Source: a marine actinobacterium PHSC20C1 (GTDB lineage: Bacteria > Actinomycetota > Actinomycetes > Actinomycetales > Microbacteriaceae). From it: a stretch of DNA of 64,000 nucleotides. Shown one piece after another: positions 50,220 through 59,525 of the stretch. Within the stretch, counting starts at the first letter, position 1, and each line of letters starts with the position of its first letter. The stretch covers positions 2,244,164 through 2,308,163 of the forward strand of contig CH672415.1 of the NCBI GenBank assembly GCA_000153145.1, written 5' to 3'. Both the position numbers and the translations under genes were made by a program. The notes below the pieces were generated by a model. That model had not been told where the DNA came from and ran no database searches. It saw nothing but the letters and a program-made list of their open reading frames with translations.

Positions 50220-51047
50220 GTGACTACTTCTCTTCCAAGCATTGCAATTGTCGGCGCCGGATCAATGGGGGGTGCAATCCTGCAGGGTCTACTTGACCCT
50301 GCGGTGACCGTAACCGGGGGCATCCGCGTCACCAACCGCAGTGAAGCGAAGGCCGCTGCTGTGCGTTCCGTCGGTGTTGAGTCGTTCGCCTTGGAGAATA
50401 CTCCGGATGGAAATGCTCGCGCTGTGAAGGGTGCAAGGGTTGTCATGCTCGGTGTGAAACCGCATATGATTCCTGACACTCTCGCCGAACTTGCGCCGTT
50501 CCTCGAGCCTGACGCGATTGTTGTCAGCGTCGCGGCCGGTGTGACTACCGCGCGGATGGAAGCCATCGTCGACAACGTTGTATTGCGTGCCATGCCCAAC
50601 ACTCCCGCGATCGTCGGCAAGGCGGTCACCGGAGTAAGCGCCGGTTCGCGCGCCACCGAAGAAGACCTCGCCATCGGTCGTGCCGTGTTCGAGACTGTCG
50701 GCACTGTTCTCGAAATTCCGGAATCTCAGATCGATGCGCTCAGCACCATCTCAGGTTCTGGACCGGCTTATGTTTTCTTGATCCTTGAGGAATTCACTCG
50801 CACCGCCATCGACCTCGGGTTCACCCCTGAGCAGGCACTGACGCTGGTGGCGGGAACGTTTGAGGGTTCGCTGGCATTGCTTGCCGCATCCGATAGTTCG
50901 CCGGAGCAACTGCGTAAGCAGGTTACGAGCCCCAAGGGCACCACGGAGCGTGCCGTGGGTCAGCTTCAGGCGGCCGACCTCAAGTCGATCTTCGACAGGG
51001 CAACAGCTGCCGCGCTGGCTCGCGCGAAGGAACTCGCAGCGGGCTAG
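50220..51047 (+). CDS. proC: Pyrroline-5-carboxylate reductase
   Basis: A 275-residue ProC that reduces pyrroline-5-carboxylate to proline with NAD(P)H. The N-terminal Rossmann motif is VGAGSMGGAI, then VMLGVKPHMI, the RAMPNTPA motif and the C-terminal dimer domain SGSGPAYVFLILE and TSPKGTTERAV. GTG start directly after the symmetric -10 (leaderless). Confidence 0.95.
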   Translation: MTTSLPSIAIVGAGSMGGAILQGLLDPAVTVTGGIRVTNRSEAKAAAVRSVGVESFALENTPDGNARAVKGARVVMLGVKPHMIPDTLAELAPFLEPDAIVVSVAAGVTTARMEAIVDNVVLRAMPNTPAIVGKAVTGVSAGSRATEEDLAIGRAVFETVGTVLEIPESQIDALSTISGSGPAYVFLILEEFTRTAIDLGFTPEQALTLVAGTFEGSLALLAASDSSPEQLRKQVTSPKGTTERAVGQLQAADLKSIFDRATAAALARAKELAAG

Positions 51048-51084
51048 CCATTACCTCGCCGATCGCGCGACTCTGTGCCCCCGC

Positions 51085-52332
51085 TTAGAAGCGGCCGTGG
51101 AGGGCGCGTGATCGGCGCGAAAGCGAGTCGATAATGACGGCGAGTAGCAAAACTGCTCCCGTGACCATGTATCGAACGGAAGAGTCGAGACTCAGCAGGG
51201 TGAGCCCGCTCGAGATCGACTGAATCACAACGATTCCGAGCAGTGCAGACCACGCACTTCCGCGGCCGCCAAAGAGACTTGCGCCGCCGATGACTGCTGC
51301 CGCGATCGCGGTGAGGTTGGTGTCGCCGCCGCCGCTGCTCTGATTGGCTGCGGCAAGCCGCGACGCCGCGAGCACTCCACCCAACGTCGCGAGCATAGCG
51401 CTGACCATGAACACGGAAATGTAAACGCGGTCGACACGGATGCCGGAACGCCTGGCTGCTTCAACGTTGCCGCCGACCGCATAGATCGAGCGACCCCACC
51501 GCGTGCGTTTGAGAGCGAAGTCCATGGCGATCACGAGCAAGACGAAGAGCAAGAACATGAGGCCGATGCCGCGGTCGGTGTTGAGATACCAAGCACCAAA
51601 CATCAGGGCCACGATCATCAGGGCGCCGCGCAGCAGAATTGTGGTGCGTGGTTCCGGCAGCAGCCCGGCGCGAAGTCGTCGGTTGGCAAGCGAAAGGTGC
51701 GACCCGACGTAACCCAGAGTGGCGAGTCCGGCAAGAACGTAGGAGAGCCAAGCGGGCAAGAACATGAGCTGAGCGAACTGAACGACCCAAGAATCAAACG
51801 GGATATTGATCGATCCCAACCTGCCGAGAACCCAGAGTTGCAGGCCGAGCACGCCAAGAAGACCCGCGAGAGTTATTACAAAACTGGGAACGCCAAAACG
51901 AGTGAGCAAGAACCCGTAAAACCAGCCGAAGAGAGCACCAGCAGCGAGGGCGGCGACGATCGCCAGCGGCAATGGCCAGTTCAGTTGAGTGAAGGTGACG
52001 GCGAGGATCGCTGCAGCCAGACCCGAGAGCGAACCAACCGAGAGATCGATCTGGGCCAGCAGAAGTACGAGCACCACGCCGAGAGCAATTGTGCCAAGAG
52101 CGGCACTCTGCATGGCGAGGTTCACGAGGTTGGCGCTCGAGAGGAAGGTTGGATTCAAGATCTGAAAGACGGTCCAAATGATTGCGAGACCCACCACTAC
52201 GGGAATCGCGCCGAGATCGCCTCCGCGTACTCGTGAGCGAAACGCTGTCCACGATTCAGCGATGCTTGCCGACGACGGCGAATCTACGGCCGGAGTGCTG
52301 TTGCTTGGTGGTCGAGGTGTGGAGGTGCTCAT
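51085..52332 (-). CDS. Sugar ABC transporter permease (XylH-like)
   Basis: A 415-residue BPD_transp_2 permease with about ten helices. The length and the LARIDLSVGSLSGLAAA-like LAQIDLSVGSLSGL motif match XylH/RbsC permeases, and the NVEAARRSGIRVDR loop is the family's cytoplasmic loop. Translation is coupled to the ATPase gene by a 4-base overlap. Last gene of the ROK operon. Confidence 0.9.
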   Translation of the reverse strand: MSTSTPRPPSNSTPAVDSPSSASIAESWTAFRSRVRGGDLGAIPVVVGLAIIWTVFQILNPTFLSSANLVNLAMQSAALGTIALGVVLVLLLAQIDLSVGSLSGLAAAILAVTFTQLNWPLPLAIVAALAAGALFGWFYGFLLTRFGVPSFVITLAGLLGVLGLQLWVLGRLGSINIPFDSWVVQFAQLMFLPAWLSYVLAGLATLGYVGSHLSLANRRLRAGLLPEPRTTILLRGALMIVALMFGAWYLNTDRGIGLMFLLFVLLVIAMDFALKRTRWGRSIYAVGGNVEAARRSGIRVDRVYISVFMVSAMLATLGGVLAASRLAAANQSSGGGDTNLTAIAAAVIGGASLFGGRGSAWSALLGIVVIQSISSGLTLLSLDSSVRYMVTGAVLLLAVIIDSLSRRSRALHGRF

Positions 52333-53153
52333 GAACTGAGTCCTTCCTTGGCGCGAGTGAATATTGCTCCCTGCAGGGTCGCCCGGCGAGTCACGGCGTT
52401 ATCGGTTGCACCGGTAATCGCCGCAATGATGTCTTCGTAGGTCACGTCGGCAACCGCGAAGTCGCCATTGTTGCGACCAAGGCGCAAGACAACGACGCGA
52501 TCGGCAACGGCCTGCACATCGGCCATATTGTGACTGACAAGCACGATGCCGTGCCCGCGCTCGCGGAGATGCTCGATGAGGTTCAAGACCTCGGCGGTCT
52601 GCGCAACCCCTAACGCTGCTGTTGGCTCATCAAGAACCACAATCGAGGGGTTGCCGATCAACGATCGCGCAATCGCGACGGTCTGTCGTTGACCGCCAGA
52701 CAGCCCAGCAACGGGAGTGCGCACAGAGGGGATTTTGGCTGAAAGCTGGCGGAGCAGCTCCCACGTGCGCTGCTCCATCTCGACCTCGTCTAGAGCGCGA
52801 AGTCCAAGCTCTCTGCCGAGAAACAGGTTGGCGACAACATCGAGGTTGTCGCAGAGCGCGAGATCTTGGAACACGGTTGCGATTCCTAGATCGCGAGAGT
52901 CCGTTGGGTTCGCGAGTGTAACCTCGTCCCCGTAGTGCGTGATTGTGCCAGAAGTCGCCGGATGCACGCCAGCCAGAATCTTCACGAGTGTCGACTTGCC
53001 CGCGCCGTTGTCTCCAACAATCGCGACGACCTCGCCGGGATAAATGTCGAGTGACACGTCAACGAGGGCCTGAATCGCACCGAAACTCTTGTTCATTCCG
53101 CGCAATGAAAGGATGGGCTCGTCTTCTGAAGTAGTCGGACTGACTGCGGTCAT
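52329..53153 (-). CDS. Sugar ABC transporter ATP-binding protein, single domain
   Basis: A 274-residue ABC ATPase with Walker A VGDNGAGKST, the Q-loop in TVFQDLALCDN, signature LSGGQRQTVAIARSL, Walker B IVVLDEPTAALG and the H-loop in VSHNM. Only one nucleotide-binding domain is present, unlike XylG/RbsA (about 500 residues with two); the shorter form is known from FrcA-type systems. I start at ATG 53153 (MTAVSPTTSEDEP); the longer frame lacks family similarity. Confidence 0.88.
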   Translation of the reverse strand: MTAVSPTTSEDEPILSLRGMNKSFGAIQALVDVSLDIYPGEVVAIVGDNGAGKSTLVKILAGVHPATSGTITHYGDEVTLANPTDSRDLGIATVFQDLALCDNLDVVANLFLGRELGLRALDEVEMEQRTWELLRQLSAKIPSVRTPVAGLSGGQRQTVAIARSLIGNPSIVVLDEPTAALGVAQTAEVLNLIEHLRERGHGIVLVSHNMADVQAVADRVVVLRLGRNNGDFAVADVTYEDIIAAITGATDNAVTRRATLQGAIFTRAKEGLSS

Positions 53154-53199
53154 GAGGCGCTCTCTTCCTTGCTCGAATCGGCGGTGAGTTCGTGTGCCA

Positions 53200-54276
53200 T
53201 TACTGAATTCCTGCCGAGGCACAGGCTTGCGCGTACTCGGTCGTGCAGATCTGCTCCACCGTATAGAGCCCGTCAGCAACAACGGTCTCCATAATGTTGT
53301 CGATGGTCACGATCACCGGTGACAACAGGGTGGTGGGGATCCCGTTAGTTTCTTCGCTCTGCCCGACAAGTGTTTTACCGTTGAGTAGCGCAACCGCGTG
53401 GGTGGCAGCAATTTCTGCTTCACGCTTGAAGTCCTTGTAGATCGTCATGTACTGGTCACCGCTCACGATGCGCTGGATTGCGGTGAGTTCGGCATCCTGT
53501 CCCGTAACAGGCGGCAGCGGCATTACCCCGCCAGCCTTGAGCGCAGCGATGGCGCCACCCGCGGTTGCATCATTTGCGGCGTAGACGCCGACGAGGCTAT
53601 TGCCGAACTGGGTGACTTGGCTCGCCATCCATTCTTGGGCTTTGTCTGGGCTCCAGTCTGGAGTATCAAATTCAGCGACGACGGTGAACGCGCTGCCGTC
53701 GATCACGTTGTGTGCGCCTTTCTTGAAAAGGCGCGAATTGTTATCGGTGGGGGAGCCGTTGATCATCGCAATATTTCCAGAGGAGAGCCCGTCGGCAGCT
53801 AATCGCTCAATGAGTGCTTTGCCTTGAAGCGATCCGACTTTCTCGTTGTCAAATGACACCCAGAATGCAAGCTCGGGGCTTCCGATGAGACGGTCGTAGG
53901 AGATAACTGGAACCTTGCGAGACTGCGCAGCGGCAACAATCGTCACCGCCGCTGACGAGTCAACCGGATCGAGAACGAGAACACTGATGCCTTGAGCAAA
54001 TGCGGATTCCGCCTGCTGCTGCTGCTTGACGGGATCCTGATCCGCGTTGGCATAAATCACCTCACACTTGGGGCACAGTTCAGCGACTTTCGCCTCAAAG
54101 AATGGGCGATCGTAGGCCTCGTAGCGGGCGGTTTTCGACTCCGGCAGGAGCAGTGCGATCGTGTACTCAGCGTCTGCCCCATTCGCGCCAATCAACGTGC
54201 ATCCACCAAGAAGCAACGAAGCAAACATCAGCGAGGCGCCAAGCCTGAGTAGCCTCAGCGGTCTAGCGACACTCAT
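53200..54276 (-). CDS. Sugar-binding lipoprotein (XylF-like)
   Basis: A 358-residue periplasmic-binding-protein fold of the Peripla_BP_4 group. The lipobox is LLGGC with Cys26. Motifs include IALLPESKTARYEAYDRPFFEAK, VLDPVDSSAAVTIV, PVISYDRLIGSPELAFWVSFDNEKVG and the VTGQDAELTAIQRI hinge, which resemble D-xylose-binding XylF. Pentose (xylose) is thus the favoured ligand, but not proven. It overlaps the ROK regulator gene by 4 bases. Confidence 0.88.
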   Translation of the reverse strand: MSVARPLRLLRLGASLMFASLLLGGCTLIGANGADAEYTIALLLPESKTARYEAYDRPFFEAKVAELCPKCEVIYANADQDPVKQQQQAESAFAQGISVLVLDPVDSSAAVTIVAAAQSRKVPVISYDRLIGSPELAFWVSFDNEKVGSLQGKALIERLAADGLSSGNIAMINGSPTDNNSRLFKKGAHNVIDGSAFTVVAEFDTPDWSPDKAQEWMASQVTQFGNSLVGVYAANDATAGGAIAALKAGGVMPLPPVTGQDAELTAIQRIVSGDQYMTIYKDFKREAEIAATHAVALLNGKTLVGQSEETNGIPTTLLSPVIVTIDNIMETVVADGLYTVEQICTTEYAQACASAGIQ

Positions 54277-55469
54277 GATGAAACGGCCGAAGGGGTCGCT
54301 GACTCTGCGCCGATCGTGAGTTGATCAATCGCAAAAGCGATCGTGCCAAGAAGTTCGGTCCGGGCACCCAATTGGCTCTGCACGAGATCGGCTGCACGTT
54401 CAGGACCAACGATGACCGCACGTTCCATGGCGTGCCTCATCGGGCCGAGCAGCAGCTCGCCAGCTTGAGACAGCTCACCGCCAACTGCGATGCGATCAGG
54501 GTCGAAAACGTTGCAGAGATTGCCCGCAGCAATACCCAAGTGGCGTCCGGCATCCGCGATTGCACGGATGCAGGCGGCGTCGCCAGCTATCGCCTTGACT
54601 ACAACATCGTGCAGCTTGAGTCCGCGCCGGCCAGCTCGTACCGATTCGATGATGGCCTGGCCTCCGACCAAAGTTTCGAGGCATCCGCGATTTCCACACC
54701 GACACAGCGCGCCATTCTCGTTGAGCACCATGTGGCCGAATTCGCCAGCGGTACCGTTGTGTCCGCGAAATACCGCGCCGTTCAGGATGAGGCCGGCACC
54801 GATTCCGTCATCAACGCTGATGTACAGCGAGTTTGGTTTGCCCCGCAGGGCCCCAGAGCGGAATTCAGCAAGGGCTCCCATGTTGGCGTTGTTGTCGACG
54901 AATACCGGGCTGTTCAGACGGATGCCGAGAGACTCGGCGACAGCAACGCCGTCCCAGCCACGCATGATGCCGGTTCGCGCAATGATGCCCGTAGCCAGAT
55001 CTATGGGGGCAGGCATCGCCAGACCAACGGCAAGAATTTCCTCGTGAGTTGCATCAACAGAGTCGAGCATGTCGGAGATCAGTTGTGCTGCTCGATTGAG
55101 CTCGTTGTCGGCGCGATGGTCTTTCGCCAGCGGCATGTGGTGTTCGGAGACCACGGTGTGGGCAACATCCGACAGAGCAACGCGCATGTGGCGTTCAGAG
55201 AAGTGCACCGCCGCGACGAGGCCAAGCGCCCTAGCCAACGTAACTTGATGAGCACGACGACCACTTCGCGTGCTCGGGTTAGTCGCGAGCACCCCTGCCG
55301 CAGCAAGTTCCTTGACGATATTGGATACCGTCGCGGGAGAAAGGCCAGTGACCCCTGCTAGTTCGATCTGAGTGAGCCCGCCGTGATGCTTCACTGCGTC
55401 GACTATGCGAGCGCGGTTAGCTTCGCGGAGCGAAGATTGCGACCCTGGGGTCGCCCGTATTTTGCTCAC
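54273..55469 (-). CDS. ROK-family regulator (XylR/NagC type)
   Basis: A 398-residue ROK repressor. The N-terminal winged helix (about 15-75) has QIELAGVTGLSPATVSNIVKEL. The sugar-binding ROK domain shows VDNNANMGALAEF, the GHxxL zinc motif GHMVLNENGALCRCGNRGCLE (Cys residues intact) and GGELSQAG near 360. It leads the sugar ABC operon. The GTG start has TATCTT 6 bases upstream, so its promoter is leaderless and it would repress its own operon. Confidence 0.9.
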   Translation of the reverse strand: MSKIRATPGSQSSLREANRARIVDAVKHHGGLTQIELAGVTGLSPATVSNIVKELAAAGVLATNPSTRSGRRAHQVTLARALGLVAAVHFSERHMRVALSDVAHTVVSEHHMPLAKDHRADNELNRAAQLISDMLDSVDATHEEILAVGLAMPAPIDLATGIIARTGIMRGWDGVAVAESLGIRLNSPVFVDNNANMGALAEFRSGALRGKPNSLYISVDDGIGAGLILNGAVFRGHNGTAGEFGHMVLNENGALCRCGNRGCLETLVGGQAIIESVRAGRRGLKLHDVVVKAIAGDAACIRAIADAGRHLGIAAGNLCNVFDPDRIAVGGELSQAGELLLGPMRHAMERAVIVGPERAADLVQSQLGARTELLGTIAFAIDQLTIGAESATPSAVSS

Positions 55470-55475
55470 GGAATC

Positions 55476-55481
55476 AAGATA
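55476..55481 (-). promoter_or_regulatory. Leaderless -10 of the ROK-sugar operon
   Basis: On the minus strand TATCTT ends 6 bases before the GTG at 55469. Confidence 0.5.
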
Positions 55482-55519
55482 CAGGTACGCCGGGCTAGAG
55501 AATCAGTCCTCGAACGGGG

Positions 55520-56191
55520 CTAACTTGCCAGCGTCGCAAACTTTTCGATGTTTTCTGAGTTGCCACTGACAATCACGAGGTCGTGGTTTGAGATCACTGT
55601 CTCCGGCGTTGCGTAAGTGAATTCCTTGCCAGGGGACTTCACGCCGACCACGGTAATCCCGTACTTGCGGCGTACCTGCGACTCGCTGAGCGGCACTCCG
55701 CGGATCGGCTTCGGGGGGTACATCTTTACGATCGCGAAGTCATCATCGAACTCGATGAAGTCGAGCATCCGGCCCGATACGAGATGGGCAACGCGCTCGC
55801 CGGCTTCAGCTTCGGGATAAATCACGTGGTTAGCGCCGATGCGATTAAGAATCTTGCCGTGGGAGCGGCTGATGGCTTTCGCCCAGATTTGAGGAATTTT
55901 GAGGTCAACGAGGTTTGCGGTGATGAGCACGCTTGCCTCGATTGACGAGCCGACAGCAACGACCGCGATAGAAAAGTCTTCAGCACCGATCTGGCGGAGC
56001 GCATCGATGCTGCGGGCATCCGTCTGCACGGCGTGGGTCACGCGCTCTGACCATTTCTGAACGAGGCCGAGGTCTTCGTCGATCGCGAGAACTTCGCGGT
56101 CGAGGCGCTGCAGTTGACCGGCGGTGGCAGCACCGAAGCGGCCGAGACCGATCACTAGTACCGGCGCATTGTGCGGAATCTTGTCAACCAA
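55520..56191 (-). CDS. trkA: Trk/Ktr potassium uptake regulatory subunit (KtrA/TrkA)
   Basis: A 223-residue TrkA protein: RCK_N Rossmann domain (about 10-130, VIGLGRFGAATAGQL at about 12-26) and a TrkA_C domain (about 140-220, ending PETVISNHDLVIVSG). It gates the TrkH/KtrB channel with NAD(H) or ATP/ADP. I start at TTG 56191, which overlaps the trkH stop by 8 bases and has GAGAGG upstream; the longer frame runs inside trkH. The length matches single-unit KtrA. Confidence 0.9.
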   Translation of the reverse strand: MVDKIPHNAPVLVIGLGRFGAATAGQLQRLDREVLAIDEDLGLVQKWSERVTHAVQTDARSIDALRQIGAEDFSIAVVAVGSSIEASVLITANLVDLKIPQIWAKAISRSHGKILNRIGANHVIYPEAEAGERVAHLVSGRMLDFIEFDDDFAIVKMYPPKPIRGVPLSESQVRRKYGITVVGVKSPGKEFTYATPETVISNHDLVIVSGNSENIEKFATLAS

Positions 56192-57623
56192 CGATGGGCC
56201 TCTCTTCTGCTCTCGTGAACAATTGACGGCGCTGACTGGCCGCAAGGGCTGCCGCCAGAGTAACCGTTCCCACTCGACCAGCCCACATTGTGGCCGCGAG
56301 AATGTACTTTCCGCTATCCGGTAACGACTCGGTGAGTCCAGTTGAGAGCCCACAGGTGGCAAAGGCAGAGATCACATCAAAGAGCACTCGATCGAGTGGT
56401 TCCTTAGTGATCTGCAAGATCGCGACGGTGGAAATGGCAACAATGGTTGCTCCCCACAGCGTGACGCTGACGGCGAGTCGCAAGACGTCGGTGGGGATGC
56501 GGCGTTCGAAGGCGTGCATGTCGTTGTCACCGCGCGCTTCGGCGAGTGCGGCCAGGAACAGCACTGCCAGGGTCGTGACTTTGATGCCTCCAGCAGTCGA
56601 TGCTGAGCCGCCACCGACAAACATAAGCATGTCGAAAACGAGCAGAGTCGACCCGTTAAGTTCATTGATATCGATCGTGGAGAAGCCACCAGAGCGCGTC
56701 ATCGTCGATAAGAACGTCGCGGTCATCGGCCTCGACATCAGGCTTTGTCCACCGATCGTGTTGGTGTTGTTCCACTCGAGCACGACTACAGCGATTGCGC
56801 CGGCAACTATCAGCAACACCGTCGTCGCGAGCGTAAGTCGAGCGTGTACCGAGAGGCGGGCGCCGCTCTTGAGCTTGCGCACGACGGCGAAGATGACGGG
56901 AAAGCCGAGGCTTCCGAGGAAGACGCCGATGCCGATCGCTCCGAGCATCCATGGATCCTGAGCGAACGCTTCCATGCCACTGACCGCTGGCACGAAGCCG
57001 GTGTTGGTGAACGCGGATGCCGCAAAATAAAAGCCCTGCCAAATGGCGGGCCACACGTCATAACCTTCAACCAACAGCCGCGGGATGATCGCGAGTGACA
57101 GCACCAGCTCGATGGCGAGCGCGCTGATGGCGACGGTGGCAAGGAGCCCACCAATTTCGCCCAATCGGATTGCTTGAGACTCGGAGACCGGCCCGACGTG
57201 AATTCGTGAAGGGTTGGAGTCGCTGGCTGCAATGAGTCGTTGGCGAAGTCCGAGTCGGCGCGAGACAACGAGGCCGAGCATACTGGCGAGGGTGAGCACG
57301 CCGATGCCACCAACTTGCAGGCCGACCAAGATTGCCGCGTTGCCAAATGCCGACCAGTGGGTGGCCATGTCGACGGTCGTCAGCCCTGTCACACAAATTG
57401 CCGAGACGGCAGTGAATAGCGCGTCGACCAGGGGAGTGGCTTGACCGTCGCGTGCCGAGATGGGCAACGCGAGCAGCGTTGTCAGCACGATGACCAGTGC
57501 TGAGAAGATTGCGATAGCGAAGCGGGCGGGGGTTGCAGCCGCGAAACGGTCGACGACATCTCGAACTCGGCCGAGAATGCTCCGGTCCCGAGGGTGTGCA
57601 CGCATGGGTGCCCGCGAACTCAT
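56184..57623 (-). CDS. trkH: Potassium transporter TrkH/KtrB family
   Basis: A 479-residue K+ channel-like transporter with four M1-P-M2 repeats. Pore-loop glycines are in ICVTGLTTVD (first), FTNTGFVPAV (second), TRSGGFSTID (third) and FATCGLSTGLT (fourth). It imports potassium under control of the adjacent trkA product. The start at 57623 has GGGGAG spaced 8 bases upstream; the open frame extends to 57668. Confidence 0.92.
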   Translation of the reverse strand: MSSRAPMRAHPRDRSILGRVRDVVDRFAAATPARFAIAIFSALVIVLTTLLALPISARDGQATPLVDALFTAVSAICVTGLTTVDMATHWSAFGNAAILVGLQVGGIGVLTLASMLGLVVSRRLGLRQRLIAASDSNPSRIHVGPVSESQAIRLGEIGGLLATVAISALAIELVLSLAIIPRLLVEGYDVWPAIWQGFYFAASAFTNTGFVPAVSGMEAFAQDPWMLGAIGIGVFLGSLGFPVIFAVVRKLKSGARLSVHARLTLATTVLLIVAGAIAVVVLEWNNTNTIGGQSLMSRPMTATFLSTMTRSGGFSTIDINELNGSTLLVFDMLMFVGGGSASTAGGIKVTTLAVLFLAALAEARGDNDMHAFERRIPTDVLRLAVSVTLWGATIVAISTVAILQITKEPLDRVLFDVISAFATCGLSTGLTESLPDSGKYILAATMWAGRVGTVTLAAALAASQRRQLFTRAEERPIVG

Positions 57624-57675
57624 CGTTTTATCTCCCCACGCACAGGAGGCCATGGTACTCCTCAGCAAGCCGGAC

Positions 57676-57681
57676 TACCCT
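57676..57681 (+). promoter_or_regulatory. Leaderless -10 of the ArsR gene
   Basis: TACCCT, 6-base spacer, ATG 57688. No Shine-Dalgarno sequence is in the right place. Confidence 0.4.
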
Positions 57682-57687
57682 TATGCA

Positions 57688-58170
57688 ATGGCCGACATCT
57701 TTGACGTAGTAGCCGATTCAACGCGGCGTAGCCTTTTGACCGTGCTGCTTGAGCAGTACATCGCCTCTGATTCTCCCAGTGGCGAGCTCAGCGTTAGCGA
57801 GATTGTCGAGAAGCTCGACTTGAGCCAACCGACTGTCTCCAAGCACCTCAAAGTGCTGCGCGATCACGGGTTGGTCTCGGTGCGTGAAGATGGACAGCAT
57901 CGCTACTACCGCCTTGATTCCTCACCTCTTGAGACGATCGAAGACTGGTTAATCCCGTTCTTAAGCGCGGATTTCCAGGATGATTTCGACGACGAAGTTC
58001 GTGCTTCGTCCGGTGCCTTTGCGGCGTGGTCCGGATCGGATGTTGGCGACAACTTCGGTCGTCAGGTCGCAGAACGTACGCATCAGGCTCGTTCAGCAAT
58101 CCAGGAGGTCACCGAGGCGGCTAAGCAGTTGCCACGCAACGTGCGCAGTCGCATTTTTGGCAAGGATTAG
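57688..58170 (+). CDS. ArsR-family helix-turn-helix regulator
   Basis: A 160-residue winged-helix protein. The ArsR domain (about 1-90) has DIFDVVADSTRRSLLTVLLE, LSVSEIVEKLDLSQPTVSKHLKVL (recognition helix) and VREDGQHRYYRLD. The C-terminal helix-rich part (about 95-160) has no cysteine metal site, so it is not an obvious metal sensor. I start at 57688 on the fold and the TACCCT -10; ATG 57652 has AGGAGG only 2 bases away, too close to work well. Confidence 0.85.
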   Translation: MADIFDVVADSTRRSLLTVLLEQYIASDSPSGELSVSEIVEKLDLSQPTVSKHLKVLRDHGLVSVREDGQHRYYRLDSSPLETIEDWLIPFLSADFQDDFDDEVRASSGAFAAWSGSDVGDNFGRQVAERTHQARSAIQEVTEAAKQLPRNVRSRIFGKD

Positions 58171-58198
58171 CGCGCAGGCGCGCCGCAGTTGTCGAATT

Positions 58199-58228
58199 AG
58201 GGGTGGACAGCGAGTCACACCAGCCCCT
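58199..58228 (+). terminator. Hairpin after the ArsR gene
   Basis: AGGGG-TGG pairs with CCA-G-CCCCT (one bulged G) around a 13-base loop, 28 bases after the stop, followed by ATTGTTA. Confidence 0.55.
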
Positions 58229-58316
58229 ATTGTTACCGATTAGCACTTCAGTAACATGCTGGGTGCCTGTGTAGCCATTTTCTAGGGTGCGCTGTCTGCA
58301 ACGAGGGGCGAATCGA

Positions 58317-58511
58317 ATGTCACAGGATCTTTCTGAGATGCGCTTTCTGACCGTTGCAGAAGTGGCGGACATGATGCGGGTCTCCAACATGACGGTGTAC
58401 CGAATGGTTCACTCTGGTGAGCTGCCCGCAGTGCGTTTTGGTCGCTCATTCCGCATCCCAGAGTCGGCAGTTGCTAGTGCGGTTTCGCCCTCAATCTCCG
58501 AAGTTGGGTAG
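58317..58511 (+). CDS. Small helix-turn-helix protein (excisionase/MerR type)
   Basis: A 64-residue DNA-binding protein: RFLTVAEVADMMRVSNMTVYRMV (HTH), then ELPAVRFGRSFRIPESAV (the wing). It is of the BldC/excisionase-like class that regulates development or recombination in actinobacteria, but no integrase or att site is nearby, so a chromosomal regulator is more likely. The start has GAGGGG at 58302-58307, 9 bases ahead. It stands just upstream of the bS22-like gene. Confidence 0.85.
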   Translation: MSQDLSEMRFLTVAEVADMMRVSNMTVYRMVHSGELPAVRFGRSFRIPESAVASAVSPSISEVG

Positions 58512-58649
58512 CGGCCAGGATTCACACCGGGTTCGCACCCTGTTCATCTAGTCTTTGAGAGCCGCCCAGTGCGGTAAACTCTTCCGGTATGTCTTTCCGC
58601 GGTTCTGAATCGGACCGGGTCGGTTCGTTCAGAAATCAGTGAGGTTCCT

Positions 58650-58748
58650 ATGGGTTCAGTCATCAAAAAGCGTCGCAAGCGTATGGCAAAGAAGAAGCAC
58701 CGCAAGCTGCTTCGTAAGACGCGTCACCAGCGTCGCAACAAGAAGTAG
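58650..58748 (+). CDS. Small ribosomal protein, bS22/AURKAIP1-COX24 domain
   Basis: A 32-residue extremely basic peptide: it starts MGSVIKKRRKRMAKKKHR and ends RHQRRNKK. This matches the short actinobacterial ribosomal protein (bS22) of the 30S subunit, which is related to the mitochondrial AURKAIP1/COX24 domain. GAGG (58641-58644) is 5 bases before the ATG. Only 6 bases separate it from the convergent HAD gene. It is too short for most gene finders' default limits. Confidence 0.93.
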   Translation: MGSVIKKRRKRMAKKKHRKLLRKTRHQRRNKK

Positions 58749-58754
58749 ACAGTT

Positions 58755-59519
58755 TTATTGACCGTGCTTGCGCACGGTCTTGGCCTGCCGCTTAACTCGT
58801 CGTCTCGCCTCTTTGAGGCCAGCACGGTTGAGCGGCAGAATTTGCCATCCCATTTTTTGGGCGTAATTCGTTAGTTTCACATCCGCGTTCACCGCAACAC
58901 GGTTTCCGACTGCGCTCAGCAGCGGAATGTCGTTGCTGGAATCCGAGTAGGCCCAGCACTCTGCAAGGTTTGCTCCCAGCCGTCGCGCTAAGTCTCTCGC
59001 GACGGTTGCCTTCTCCGCGCCGTGAAGAACGTGCCCATCGAGTTCTCCTGTCAGAACACCGTCGAGTGCGGTTACCCGCGTTCCTAGCGCCCCCGAGAGA
59101 CCGAGTCGCTTAGCGATCACCTCGGCCACAAACTGTGGGGTTGCCGTAACGAGCCACACTTCGTGGCCCTTGGCCAGATGCTCTTTCGTCAGGTCAACCG
59201 TCTCTGGCCAGAGGTTAGGCACGATGTCGCGCTCATAGATGCGCTCGGCCAACTCAATGAGAGTTCGCTCGGGATGCCCGCCAACGATCGCAAGGGCACG
59301 CTCACGAGCCGTCGTCATGTGCTTGTGGTTTTCACCAACAGCCACAAATCGAAACTGATGCCAGGCGAACAACGCTAGATCGCGCCATCCGACGATTCCA
59401 CAACGCCACGCCTCTTTGCCAAGGTAGTAGGCGCTGGCGCCACGCATCAGAGTGTTATCCACGTCAAAGAACGCCAGAACGGAGTTCTGACTTGGCGTGG
59501 GCGACGTTACCTCTGGCAT
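58755..59519 (-). CDS. HAD superfamily IB phosphatase (SerB-like)
   Basis: A 254-residue HAD-IB hydrolase. Motif I is FFDVDNTLM (nucleophile Asp and general acid Asp), the SVT-like motif is LVTATPQFVAEVIAKRLG, and motif III/IV are KATVARDLA and YSDSSNDIPLL. Similar proteins are phosphoserine- or lipid-related phosphatases; the substrate is not known. The start at 59519 is favoured because TAGAAT is 7 bases upstream (leaderless); ATG 59525 is an alternative two codons earlier. Confidence 0.85.
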   Translation of the reverse strand: MPEVTSPTPSQNSVLAFFDVDNTLMRGASAYYLGKEAWRCGIVGWRDLALFAWHQFRFVAVGENHKHMTTARERALAIVGGHPERTLIELAERIYERDIVPNLWPETVDLTKEHLAKGHEVWLVTATPQFVAEVIAKRLGLSGALGTRVTALDGVLTGELDGHVLHGAEKATVARDLARRLGANLAECWAYSDSSNDIPLLSAVGNRVAVNADVKLTNYAQKMGWQILPLNRAGLKEARRRVKRQAKTVRKHGQ

Positions 59520-59525
59520 CGGCAT

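Noticed and set aside
54321-55361. Open frame of 346 codons opposite the ROK regulator
   Set aside because: No recognisable motif and odd composition; the minus-strand ROK protein explains the region.
58317-58511. Excisionase-like gene as a sign of an integrated element
   Set aside because: No integrase, att repeats or tRNA nearby, and it sits beside a conserved ribosomal protein gene.
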